A stretch of 64,000 nucleotides of DNA, taken from Nageia nagi. Taxonomy: Eukaryota; Pinophyta. Below, in pieces: positions 22,489 to 31,919 of this stretch. The position numbers and the translations under genes are program-made. Each line of letters opens with the position of its first letter. The first letter of the stretch is position 1. The stretch spans positions 14,570,001 through 14,634,000 of the forward strand of contig JBITNC010000001.1 in assembly GCA_050084985.1 (NCBI GenBank), read 5' to 3'. Under the pieces are notes generated by a model. That model saw only the letters and a program-made list of their open reading frames with translations. It searched no databases and had not been told where the DNA came from.

Positions 22489-24399
22489 CTAGAATTGGGG
22501 GAAGGGTGATGGAAATGGAAATGGGAACAGTATGAGCTGGCAGAGCAGAAGAAAGAGAAAGAGGGGAAGAAGGAGTAGGAAGCGTACCTGAGGGTGTCGG
22601 GCTCCTCCTTCTCCTTTTAGTGGTGGCGGTAGTGATGCCTTCTCCATCTGTGTTTTCCTTTTGGCCATGTAGACTCTTTCTGGCCTCTTAGTCACCGTCT
22701 CCGTGGAAATCTCCCTGATTTCCTCCTCATGTTGCTTTTCCCGGGCTGGTGCTTGAGACATAGCATGCCCCTGCTCTTCGCTGTCATCAGAATCTTCACC
22801 CGTAGGAACTTCTGTGGGATGTTCCAATCCCCACATCTCCTCAAATTTGTCGTCTAGATCAGATTCTAGAGGAGTGTTCCTATTCCCAGACTCAATCCTG
22901 TACTGGGTGAAGGCAGCTATCTTCTCTTCGCTCCATCTTTCATCCCTTAGTGTCTTCAAGGCCTTTTTCGAGATGGAGTCAGTTCTCGGGTTAAAATTTG
23001 CCTTCTTGTTGTAGAAACTCAGCCATGGCGGTAAGAAGTCCTGAGTGGTTGCGGTGGTGGGCATCACCTTATCCTCCTGCTCTGGATTTCGCCATTTAAG
23101 CAGCTCTGGCCTATTTTCAGCTCTGAAGGCCGGAGGATTGGGCTGGCTTCTCAGCTTCTTGCCAAAATTGTCATCCAGGTCATACGAACAATATTGACTC
23201 AATTCTTTCAATTTTAGCTTTAGGAGTTTTGCCCTTAAATGGTCACTTGCTCCCCTGCTCTGGAGCACCAGGTCATGCACCCTATGGGGGAGAGCATAGA
23301 CTCCTCTCTTTTTGGCGGCAGCTCCGTACTTGGAGTCAATATAATCCATCTGTCTGGCGTATTCCACACTGAAAATCCAATCCGTCACATGAATTGGCAG
23401 CAAAAATGGGGCCCCAGAAAATCCATACAACCTAATGAAGGTTCCATTCTCTGCAAAAAACCAGTCCCTGACCTCTCCATGGGGCAAGCGGAGGTATAGC
23501 TTGGAGGCTGTTGACAACCTCGGGACTGTAGGGGCTAATAGGCCCATTGCCGGAATCAGAAAGTTCTCCACAAAGGAGTAATAGTTCGCCGAGGACCTCA
23601 CTTCCTCAGTCCATTTGTCCACTGATTTGTGTGACCCATCTTCATTATTTCGAACCAGGGTCAACTCCTTAAAGACATCTGCATTCTGATGAATCATCAT
23701 CCATACAATGTATGATGTATAGGCAAAAAAAAACCCCTCCCCGATCTTCCCCAGTTGTTCGGCTATTCCATCTGAGAGGGCAATGGCCCAGTCATACATT
23801 GTGGGGGAAATGGAGTGAGAAATTTGATAAGCTATCATCAACTTTGAAGGTGAGATGTATCTATCTGTTTCCTCTCCTGCCACTATGGCTAGCATAGACA
23901 GAAGTAATTGCAGATGTGTGGAAAAATTTGACAATGGGAGCTCGGAATTTGGGAACTCTCTAAACCTTATGGACCCGGCTGTGTTTTTATTTAGCCAAGA
24001 AGTAATGCTTGCCCTCAGGTTGGCGTTAGGGGTGCTATACCAATCGATTTGCACGAGGGAGGTCATAGGAGGGGGTGGACAGAAAGCCTCCGCTATTGCA
24101 ACGGAATCCAGTTTTAGGATGGTCTTCCCCTGCAAATCCCTGACTATCCTAGTCGCGGGATCGAATGCCCCTTTTACAATTTCTACCAACTTGGGAGCAG
24201 GAAAGCATCTATGCGGGACAAAATGCATAAGACCCGAACCCATGGGTGAGTGTGCTATATGGTTGAAGCTGAAGTTCGGGCACTTACCTTCTGCGGTGCC
24301 CTTGGGATTTTTATTTGGGGCTGTAATCTCCGTATCCCACAGCAACTCCATTGAATCGGATACCTTCCTTACAGTCTTTGCCGCTGATCCTGAGCTCAT
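22489..24399 (-). CDS. ORF2 N-terminal protein of the array, left unit
   Basis: Identical in translation to the right-unit copy at 29495-31405, all 636 residues, including the same frame slip near 22660 and the same artefactual hydrophobic tail. Complete identity of a 1.9-kb ORF in both units reflects recent duplication and is not independent evidence of selection. Confidence 0.7.
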   Translation of the reverse strand: MSSGSAAKTVRKVSDSMELLWDTEITAPNKNPKGTAEGKCPNFSFNHIAHSPMGSGLMHFVPHRCFPAPKLVEIVKGAFDPATRIVRDLQGKTILKLDSVAIAEAFCPPPPMTSLVQIDWYSTPNANLRASITSWLNKNTAGSIRFREFPNSELPLSNFSTHLQLLLSMLAIVAGEETDRYISPSKLMIAYQISHSISPTMYDWAIALSDGIAEQLGKIGEGFFFAYTSYIVWMMIHQNADVFKELTLVRNNEDGSHKSVDKWTEEVRSSANYYSFVENFLIPAMGLLAPTVPRLSTASKLYLRLPHGEVRDWFFAENGTFIRLYGFSGAPFLLPIHVTDWIFSVEYARQMDYIDSKYGAAAKKRGVYALPHRVHDLVLQSRGASDHLRAKLLKLKLKELSQYCSYDLDDNFGKKLRSQPNPPAFRAENRPELLKWRNPEQEDKVMPTTATTQDFLPPWLSFYNKKANFNPRTDSISKKALKTLRDERWSEEKIAAFTQYRIESGNRNTPLESDLDDKFEEMWGLEHPTEVPTGEDSDDSEEQGHAMSQAPAREKQHEEEIREISTETVTKRPERVYMAKRKTQMEKASLPPPLKGEGGARHPQVRFLLLLPLFLFLLLCQLILFPFPFPSPFPQF

Positions 24400-24913
24400 T
24401 GCCGTTTGCTTGAGTTTTGCTTATCACCCTTCTTGGGCCACTGCTTATGCCTCAAACTCGAATTCTCTTGCTCTGTTTCACAGTTCCTGGCGATGCTCAG
24501 TAAGCGCTAATTTTGCAAATTTGTGAGCCAAAACTTTTATGAATACTAGCATATAGGTGTCTTGGTGGGTAGTGCTCTGGGTCTTTTAATAGCTCACTTG
24601 AACGCACGATCTTTCGGAGCAAGGGAAATCAACTCACAACAGCCGCATTAATAACTGATTTGCCGTTTTACGATCTTTTCGGGAACCTTGGGATTTGATT
24701 GCGTGTACCCTCTTGGAAACTTTAATTCTGCCGGCGCAAAAAGGTTCCGTTACGCTAGTAGTAAATTACTGACAATAACCACTCGAAATAAATGCAACAT
24801 CACACCATTTACAATATGTATACAAATCAAATTCCTTCCTTCCAACGGTCACTTTCCCGCGCTGGCGGGCTTCAGAAAAACTACTGTGTCCGCTGGTGTG
24901 GAATTCATCAAGT
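24400..24913 (-). other. Non-coding spacer between Gag and ORF2, left unit
   Basis: I saw no difference from 31406-31919. Short plus-strand ORFs over it are chance readings. Confidence 0.55.
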
Positions 24914-26178
24914 TCACATTCCGGCTTTGTCATCCGCCACGCCAGGCGGAGGAATACCTCCACTCCTCGACAGATACTCTTGGTATTGAAAAATAGGGCA
25001 GGTTGTTTGTTCATGAGCATCATTACAAGCCAAACACAACCCATTAACCGCCCCGGAAGTGGAAGCTTGGTCCACGTCCTCATTCAACACATGTTGAGCT
25101 TTCTCTACAGCAGGGTAGGGATATCTTCTGGCATTATTTTGTCTGGTCAACACGGTAATCTGGTTTGCCATATTTCTACACAAATTCTGGAGTTCCTGAA
25201 TTTCTGTAGATGATGCTAATCCTTGGTTCATATTAGGCTGATGTGGAGCTGGTAAGGCCAAGGGAGCTCTAGGAATTGGCAAATTTGACGACCAGGGTTG
25301 AACAGGGGCAGGAATATTAGCCAGAGGCGGAACTGAACTGATTACCGGAGGTCTCAAAATTTGCTGTTGTGTTGTGGTTATTGGGAAATAGGGCATTGGC
25401 ATACGGCTTGGTAATTTCCCAACTGCAATAAGGCATGATTCAGCATATACTGCTTGTCTATAGACCTCCGGAAAGGTATTCACTCCGGAATTTTGGATTT
25501 GCAGAGAGAGATCCGGAGGAAAGGCTCTCAGATAATACATCAAAGCTTGAAACTGCTGAGGCCTGACTGGCATGGGTACCTTGTCCACGTTCTCTGAAAT
25601 CTAATGTTGAAATCCGGGATGTTTTCTTGTTCAAACCTTTTGATTGAAGTAAACTGGGTTAACAAGGAAAAGGGATCCCCTAGTTCATTAAACTCCAGGA
25701 TAAAAGGCTCTGCCAGTTGAGCCCAGGTACTGATGGATCCATTAGAAAGGCCCCTGTACCAATCCAGGACCTTTCCTTTGAAAGACTGAGCCAGTAATCT
25801 CACCATAATATCTTCATGCTGAATATTGTGAATCTTTGCTAGGCCGGCTACATCCACACAGTGCTCATAAGCCGTTTTTTCTGAAGTTGCATCAAACTCC
25901 GGAAGGGTTTTAAAAACATTTGCTGGGATATCATGTAATACCGCCAGAGCTATGGGTACCCCATTGTCCCATTCCGGATAAATATTCTGAGCTGGATTAG
26001 CCATTTCAGGAAAGGTATCTCTAGTATGAAGATTGGATGGTTCTGGCTTGATAAAGGATTTTAGGGAGTCGATACTATTCAGAGACTTGGACTTGATCAG
26101 GGTCTTTCTCCTAGGAGTATCTAACTTCCCAAACTCCGGTTTTTCTTTTGCTGCTCTAGTTTTAGATCTTGTCCACAT
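24914..26178 (-). pseudogene. Gag of the array, left unit (frameshifted)
   Basis: Same protein as at 31920-33185 but split near 25580, where GGTACCTTGTCC stands for GGTACTCTTGTCC in the right unit: one base fewer. The N-terminal part reads to 25540 in one frame and the C-terminal part from 25588 in another. All other residues appear unchanged. A single indel against a background of near identity could be a real mutation or a residual sequence error. Confidence 0.85.
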
Positions 26179-26296
26179 AAACTCTAGATTGCAAAAGAAA
26201 ATGACAGGTTCAAAGCACCTATGATATTCACAAATAATTTGCTTTAATACATACCATGGATGGTGCTTCAGTAGAGTCGCCAATAAATTTCTTCGT

Positions 26297-26318
26297 GTCC
26301 CACCGGGCGTGCCAAAAA
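26297..26318 (-). promoter_or_regulatory. Primer-binding-site-like motif, left unit
   Basis: Minus strand TGGCACGCCCGGTGGGAC, preceded by TTTT, begins about 11 nt after the LTR 2 edge at 26326. A TGG start and GC-rich 18-mer fit a tRNA 3'-end complement. It loosely resembles the tRNA-Lys type but was not matched to a tRNA. The related motif in the Tat-like element is at 15697-15718. Confidence 0.6.
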
Positions 26319-26915
26319 GAAATACTGTTGATTGAGATTGTGTAATATGTGCGCCTAGAACAATCTTAACCAAAGTAGTTCACGAACAGACTGTGGGACG
26401 CAGCCTGATCTCCGGAGAAGGCCGGTTCCTTATCCATTGGGTAGAGAAAAAGTAACAGGAAAGAGATGAAAAGAGTAGGGAGCGAGAGATTCAAGCAAAA
26501 GGATAGGGTAACAAGAAAGGAAGTAAAAGGATAGGGTAACGAGAGAGGAAGTAAAGGGATAGGGTAACGAGAGAGAAAGCAAAGGGGTAGATCACTAGTT
26601 CAGCGCAGGCTTTCGCAGTGTGCGAAACCTTGGCCTGAATCTAGTGTCGCAGCCACAGAACAAGTTCTCACTCTCTGAATAGCTCCCCAGCTTCTACTCT
26701 ACCATGTAGCAGACACAGTTATACTAGCAACCCGCAACTATTACTCAGGAAACAAGCTAAGCTGCCACAATGTAACCAAATTAAGAATAACAATTACGAG
26801 TGCTAGACAAGAAAGGTCAAGATGGTTTCATAGTACCGGACTGAAGCTACAGGTCTTCGAGAACAAATGAAAAGGGCAATACTAGGCTTCCGACCCCAGT
26901 TTCTCTTTATTTTCA

Positions 26916-26925
26916 TATATTTATA
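26916..26925 (-). promoter_or_regulatory. LTR 2 TATA box
   Basis: Identical to the LTR 1 box. As the middle LTR it could promote the left unit. Confidence 0.65.
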
Positions 26926-27208
26926 CTGTATTAATAACAGTTACAAGATTATAGAATAGAAACATTTACAAAACGGCCGCAAGATTCTGGCCTTCTTGAA
27001 CTGACACCACCTACATACGCCACTTGGCCGTCTGTTACAAAGTTGGGCGGATTGCAGACGATACGGTTCCTAGATGATTGCGCTCAGGCATCTTGCAGAC
27101 TTACTCTCTTTCGGGATTTCTTAATTCTATGGCTCAGGCTCTTCAATCTTTCTTTGCGGGCCTATTTTCCTCCGGGACTCGGTTTCATTCACCAATGTTA
27201 ATCTTGTT

Positions 27209-27767
27209 TCTTTCCCTGACGTCAGCTTCATATCTCCGGAATATTTCACTTTTCGGAGGGACTTGTGTTGATCTCATCGCCTCCGGGGACGGTTTCATTC
27301 ACTAATGTTAATTTTGCCTTTTCTTGTGACGTCATCCTCGGACTTCCGGAATGATTCGCCTTCAAGGCTCCGGATACTGAATTACTCCTTCCTGATGTCA
27401 TTTCTTCTGGACTCCGGTTTTCCTCAAAGCGTTAACTTCATTTTTCGCCATGACGTCAGCTTCATATTTTCGGAATGCATCACTCACTGGCTCCAGGTAC
27501 TGGATTACTTCGCGCTGACATCACCTCCTCTGGGCTCCGGTTCCATTCAAAATGTGAACGTTGTTTCCCCGTGACGTCATTATTTCATTTCTCCGGGATG
27601 CTTTGTTTCCCGGAGAACTTATGCTGACTTTATCTTTTCCGGAACTTGGTTTTCACCCAAAAAATAATTATCTTATCCTCTGCACGTCTCCACTTTATTC
27701 CGGAAAACTTTACTCTGACTCCGGCGCTTTATCTGCTCCGGAAAAACTCCCGGAGATCTTCGAATGA
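27209..27767. repeat. U3 enhancer-like array, LTR 2
   Basis: Same array as at 20200-20760, shifted by 7,009 bp. The only change seen is the GGGCTGC to GGCGC difference near 27722. Confidence 0.85.
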
Positions 27768-27926
27768 ATCCGTAGAGGCAGGTAGAGTACACCGTGGCTT
27801 TACTTCAAGGATTTATTATGGAGGAATCTACATTATGGCGACTTCTGAGGGAAAATTTCGCCTTTATCAAAGAGGAATTTAGAACCCAAACCTTTATTTC
27901 CATGAATCAAAAAATTGGACTTGCCT

Positions 27927-29144
27927 TCAGCTCTGTAGACTCAGGATTTGCTGGACTTTACTCCAGTCTGCTGGGATCCCGGAAAAATCTTTTAGCCTCG
28001 CATGAGCTAAGGCTGTATGGTTCAACACTTCGTAAGATACATTGGCATGTTTCCTCAATAATTGCTGTATGCGAAATCCACCGTTAGCCAAAGAATCAAA
28101 GAATTTTACGAAATTGGTTTCGTCAAAGGAAACCAGGAGCGTATCGACATCATCAGTACTTTGAATCCTATTCTGTAGACTATTCAAAAACTCAGCCTCT
28201 GAGACAAGCGAGCCATCGCTTTTCCATAACTCTGGGATTCTGGACGCATTCAACCCTTATATCTCTGATTTCAGATTTTCCATTTCTTGCGTCCGACGCA
28301 GGACATTACTCCGGATCTCCTGACAAACCCATTTACCCCTCACTGGGTAATCGATTGCTGACATGAGCTCCACTCGATCACCAATATTATATGACTGTAA
28401 TTTTTCATTTGAGAGGAAGTTCAGTCTTTTATTCGCTTGCTTTGCCTCTTCTGAAATAGGATTCAAAATACTTTCACATCTTGTGACCTCAGCTTCGAGC
28501 CTTTTGAGTTCTGATAAGCATGACTCCACATAGTCCCTTAGATGAATTAAGTCTTTGACTTCCTGCATCCTCAGCTCCCAAAATTTTTCTTTTGTATTTA
28601 ACAGAAAAGATTTGTCTACTTTATTTGCATTCAGCTTTGCTTGGAGTTCCACCATGTTAGCGTTCAGACTGCTGATCTCCGCTACTCTGGCAGTTATTTC
28701 CGCATCTCTTTGAGCGATGATAGCATCCTTTTGGCCCAGCTTATCCGCTGTAGGAGCCATCGCTAAACTAGTCTTCAAAATTGATATATTATTCTCCGCA
28801 GCCTTCAGTTTTATTTTATTCGTGTCTAATTGCTGCTTCATGGCTTCATGGGCCTTTTGCAGCTTATGGTATTTGACCTCTAACTTGGTAAGTTCTGATA
28901 TGTTGAGATCGACAGCTGTTTGTAGGAGCTCGTTCTTATCACTCCTAGATATGCTGCGGGTGTCAATCTTCACCCGGGTGTTCATGGATGACAAATCACT
29001 TAGCCCTTCTTGTGGATCCTGGACAATAGCCATTTCCAGCACCTTATGCTTCGGATCCATGGATGTCCGGAACCTTACCGGATTTTCCGGAAGTGGAAGT
29101 TTTTTCGCTTGCTTCTGCATCCATGACTCCTGCCCTTGTTTCAT
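27927..29144 (-). pseudogene. ORF2 C-terminal coiled-coil part, right unit
   Basis: 295 codons are open at 29144-28257, starting MKQGQESWMQKQAKKL. Residues about 80-260 are a long coiled coil rich in Leu, Lys, Glu and Ala (LKAAENNISILKTSLAM, AEISSLNANMVELQAKL, LSELKRLEAEVTRCES). A TAA at 28254-28256 then interrupts the frame. The same frame continues with 108 more codons (NASRIPELWKSDGSL to 27927), so the ancestral protein ran through it. A 1-bp deletion at 29151-29153 (ATACGCTG against ATACCGCTG) removes the 18 upstream residues present in the left unit. The Pro/Ser-rich linker between this and the 636-codon part (29145-29494) is frameshifted. The coiled coil suggests oligomerisation, by inference. 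Confidence 0.65.
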
Positions 29145-29494
29145 CTGCTGATACGCTGCATGATGCCATCCACGGATACCTGCTGCCCTGATATCATGAT
29201 GAAGGGGATCTGGCGCTCAACTCCTGAGATGAAGCGGCTACGATCTGTTGAGCTGGTGTCACGGGACTAGCTTGGCTGGCCCCGGGGTTGCTGTTGCCGA
29301 AGGGTTAGCGGTAGGAAGTGTTGGGATAGATGAGGGAGCGGACGATGAAGGTGGAGAGGGTGGGGGTGATGAAGGTATTGTAATGATGCTTGTGAGGGGA
29401 GGAATTTGTAGAATGGGTGTAGGAAGAAGGGGGCTCTGCCGTTGGGTGGACGGTGGTGAAATGAGAGATGGTATGTGTGCAGCTGGAATAGCTG

Positions 29495-31405
29495 CTAGAA
29501 TTGGGGGAAGGGTGATGGAAATGGAAATGGGAACAGTATGAGCTGGCAGAGCAGAAGAAAGAGAAAGAGGGGAAGAAGGAGTAGGAAGCGTACCTGAGGG
29601 TGTCGGGCTCCTCCTTCTCCTTTTAGTGGTGGCGGTAGTGATGCCTTCTCCATCTGTGTTTTCCTTTTGGCCATGTAGACTCTTTCTGGCCTCTTAGTCA
29701 CCGTCTCCGTGGAAATCTCCCTGATTTCCTCCTCATGTTGCTTTTCCCGGGCTGGTGCTTGAGACATAGCATGCCCCTGCTCTTCGCTGTCATCAGAATC
29801 TTCACCCGTAGGAACTTCTGTGGGATGTTCCAATCCCCACATCTCCTCAAATTTGTCGTCTAGATCAGATTCTAGAGGAGTGTTCCTATTCCCAGACTCA
29901 ATCCTGTACTGGGTGAAGGCAGCTATCTTCTCTTCGCTCCATCTTTCATCCCTTAGTGTCTTCAAGGCCTTTTTCGAGATGGAGTCAGTTCTCGGGTTAA
30001 AATTTGCCTTCTTGTTGTAGAAACTCAGCCATGGCGGTAAGAAGTCCTGAGTGGTTGCGGTGGTGGGCATCACCTTATCCTCCTGCTCTGGATTTCGCCA
30101 TTTAAGCAGCTCTGGCCTATTTTCAGCTCTGAAGGCCGGAGGATTGGGCTGGCTTCTCAGCTTCTTGCCAAAATTGTCATCCAGGTCATACGAACAATAT
30201 TGACTCAATTCTTTCAATTTTAGCTTTAGGAGTTTTGCCCTTAAATGGTCACTTGCTCCCCTGCTCTGGAGCACCAGGTCATGCACCCTATGGGGGAGAG
30301 CATAGACTCCTCTCTTTTTGGCGGCAGCTCCGTACTTGGAGTCAATATAATCCATCTGTCTGGCGTATTCCACACTGAAAATCCAATCCGTCACATGAAT
30401 TGGCAGCAAAAATGGGGCCCCAGAAAATCCATACAACCTAATGAAGGTTCCATTCTCTGCAAAAAACCAGTCCCTGACCTCTCCATGGGGCAAGCGGAGG
30501 TATAGCTTGGAGGCTGTTGACAACCTCGGGACTGTAGGGGCTAATAGGCCCATTGCCGGAATCAGAAAGTTCTCCACAAAGGAGTAATAGTTCGCCGAGG
30601 ACCTCACTTCCTCAGTCCATTTGTCCACTGATTTGTGTGACCCATCTTCATTATTTCGAACCAGGGTCAACTCCTTAAAGACATCTGCATTCTGATGAAT
30701 CATCATCCATACAATGTATGATGTATAGGCAAAAAAAAACCCCTCCCCGATCTTCCCCAGTTGTTCGGCTATTCCATCTGAGAGGGCAATGGCCCAGTCA
30801 TACATTGTGGGGGAAATGGAGTGAGAAATTTGATAAGCTATCATCAACTTTGAAGGTGAGATGTATCTATCTGTTTCCTCTCCTGCCACTATGGCTAGCA
30901 TAGACAGAAGTAATTGCAGATGTGTGGAAAAATTTGACAATGGGAGCTCGGAATTTGGGAACTCTCTAAACCTTATGGACCCGGCTGTGTTTTTATTTAG
31001 CCAAGAAGTAATGCTTGCCCTCAGGTTGGCGTTAGGGGTGCTATACCAATCGATTTGCACGAGGGAGGTCATAGGAGGGGGTGGACAGAAAGCCTCCGCT
31101 ATTGCAACGGAATCCAGTTTTAGGATGGTCTTCCCCTGCAAATCCCTGACTATCCTAGTCGCGGGATCGAATGCCCCTTTTACAATTTCTACCAACTTGG
31201 GAGCAGGAAAGCATCTATGCGGGACAAAATGCATAAGACCCGAACCCATGGGTGAGTGTGCTATATGGTTGAAGCTGAAGTTCGGGCACTTACCTTCTGC
31301 GGTGCCCTTGGGATTTTTATTTGGGGCTGTAATCTCCGTATCCCACAGCAACTCCATTGAATCGGATACCTTCCTTACAGTCTTTGCCGCTGATCCTGAG
31401 CTCAT
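29495..31405 (-). CDS. ORF2 N-terminal protein of the array, right unit (unknown function)
   Basis: 636 codons from MSSGSAAKTVRKVSDS. I do not recognise a named enzyme. Residues about 45-400 look globular: GLMHFVPHRCF (56), GKTILKLDSVAIAEAF (91), YYSFVENF (273), DWFFAENGTFIRLYGF (312) and SKYGAAAKKRGV. The general pattern (V-x-G..I-x-L, then AF-x-P) recalls plant transposon-associated proteins of unknown function. Residues about 545-580 are acidic (GEDSDDSEEQ). After MAKRKTQ (about residue 580) the frame probably slips: the neighbouring frame gives a basic RRRR cluster and a Pro/Ser/Thr-rich linker, whereas the annotated frame ends in an artefactual Leu/Phe/Pro tail. The homologue in the Tat-like element (5959-9031) lies downstream of integrase. 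A structural or regulatory role in the element's cycle is inference. Confidence 0.7.
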   Translation of the reverse strand: MSSGSAAKTVRKVSDSMELLWDTEITAPNKNPKGTAEGKCPNFSFNHIAHSPMGSGLMHFVPHRCFPAPKLVEIVKGAFDPATRIVRDLQGKTILKLDSVAIAEAFCPPPPMTSLVQIDWYSTPNANLRASITSWLNKNTAGSIRFREFPNSELPLSNFSTHLQLLLSMLAIVAGEETDRYISPSKLMIAYQISHSISPTMYDWAIALSDGIAEQLGKIGEGFFFAYTSYIVWMMIHQNADVFKELTLVRNNEDGSHKSVDKWTEEVRSSANYYSFVENFLIPAMGLLAPTVPRLSTASKLYLRLPHGEVRDWFFAENGTFIRLYGFSGAPFLLPIHVTDWIFSVEYARQMDYIDSKYGAAAKKRGVYALPHRVHDLVLQSRGASDHLRAKLLKLKLKELSQYCSYDLDDNFGKKLRSQPNPPAFRAENRPELLKWRNPEQEDKVMPTTATTQDFLPPWLSFYNKKANFNPRTDSISKKALKTLRDERWSEEKIAAFTQYRIESGNRNTPLESDLDDKFEEMWGLEHPTEVPTGEDSDDSEEQGHAMSQAPAREKQHEEEIREISTETVTKRPERVYMAKRKTQMEKASLPPPLKGEGGARHPQVRFLLLLPLFLFLLLCQLILFPFPFPSPFPQF

Positions 31406-31919
31406 TGCCGTTTGCTTGAGTTTTGCTTATCACCCTTCTTGGGCCACTGCTTATGCCTCAAACTCGAATTCTCTTGCTCTGTTTCACAGTTCCTGGCGAT
31501 GCTCAGTAAGCGCTAATTTTGCAAATTTGTGAGCCAAAACTTTTATGAATACTAGCATATAGGTGTCTTGGTGGGTAGTGCTCTGGGTCTTTTAATAGCT
31601 CACTTGAACGCACGATCTTTCGGAGCAAGGGAAATCAACTCACAACAGCCGCATTAATAACTGATTTGCCGTTTTACGATCTTTTCGGGAACCTTGGGAT
31701 TTGATTGCGTGTACCCTCTTGGAAACTTTAATTCTGCCGGCGCAAAAAGGTTCCGTTACGCTAGTAGTAAATTACTGACAATAACCACTCGAAATAAATG
31801 CAACATCACACCATTTACAATATGTATACAAATCAAATTCCTTCCTTCCAACGGTCACTTTCCCGCGCTGGCGGGCTTCAGAAAAACTACTGTGTCCGCT
31901 GGTGTGGAATTCATCAAGT
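31406..31919 (-). other. Non-coding spacer between Gag and ORF2, right unit
   Basis: About 515 bp with no supported protein. This is where pol would lie in an autonomous gypsy element, so it probably marks the pol deletion or a replacement. On the minus strand it contains GCTATTAAAAGACCC, a TATA-like motif about 175 bp before the ORF2 start, which could serve an internal promoter (speculative). The left-unit equivalent is 24400-24913. Confidence 0.55.

Larger units (their letters stand above)
26326..27832 (-). repeat. LTR 2 of the array (shared middle LTR)
   Basis: 1,507 bp. It serves as 3' LTR of the right unit and 5' LTR of the left unit. It matches LTR 1 at every position where LTR 3 differs, so the repeated module is the LTR together with the internal region to its right. 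The TATA box on the minus strand is at 26916-26925. Confidence 0.93.

Noticed and set aside
22242-22535. Gly/Asp-rich plus-strand ORF (repeated at 29248-29541)
   Set aside because: It is the antisense reading of the Pro/Ser-rich linker.
22489-22600. Hydrophobic Leu/Phe/Pro tail of the 636-codon ORF as a membrane anchor of an envelope-like protein
   Set aside because: The neighbouring frame through the same bases gives a Pro/Ser/Thr-rich linker leading towards the coiled coil, so the tail is most simply the product of a frame slip near 22660.
23855-24526. 223-codon plus-strand ORF (repeated at 30861-31532)
   Set aside because: It lies antisense to ORF2, extends into the spacer and shows no recognisable domain; it is a shadow of the minus-strand gene.
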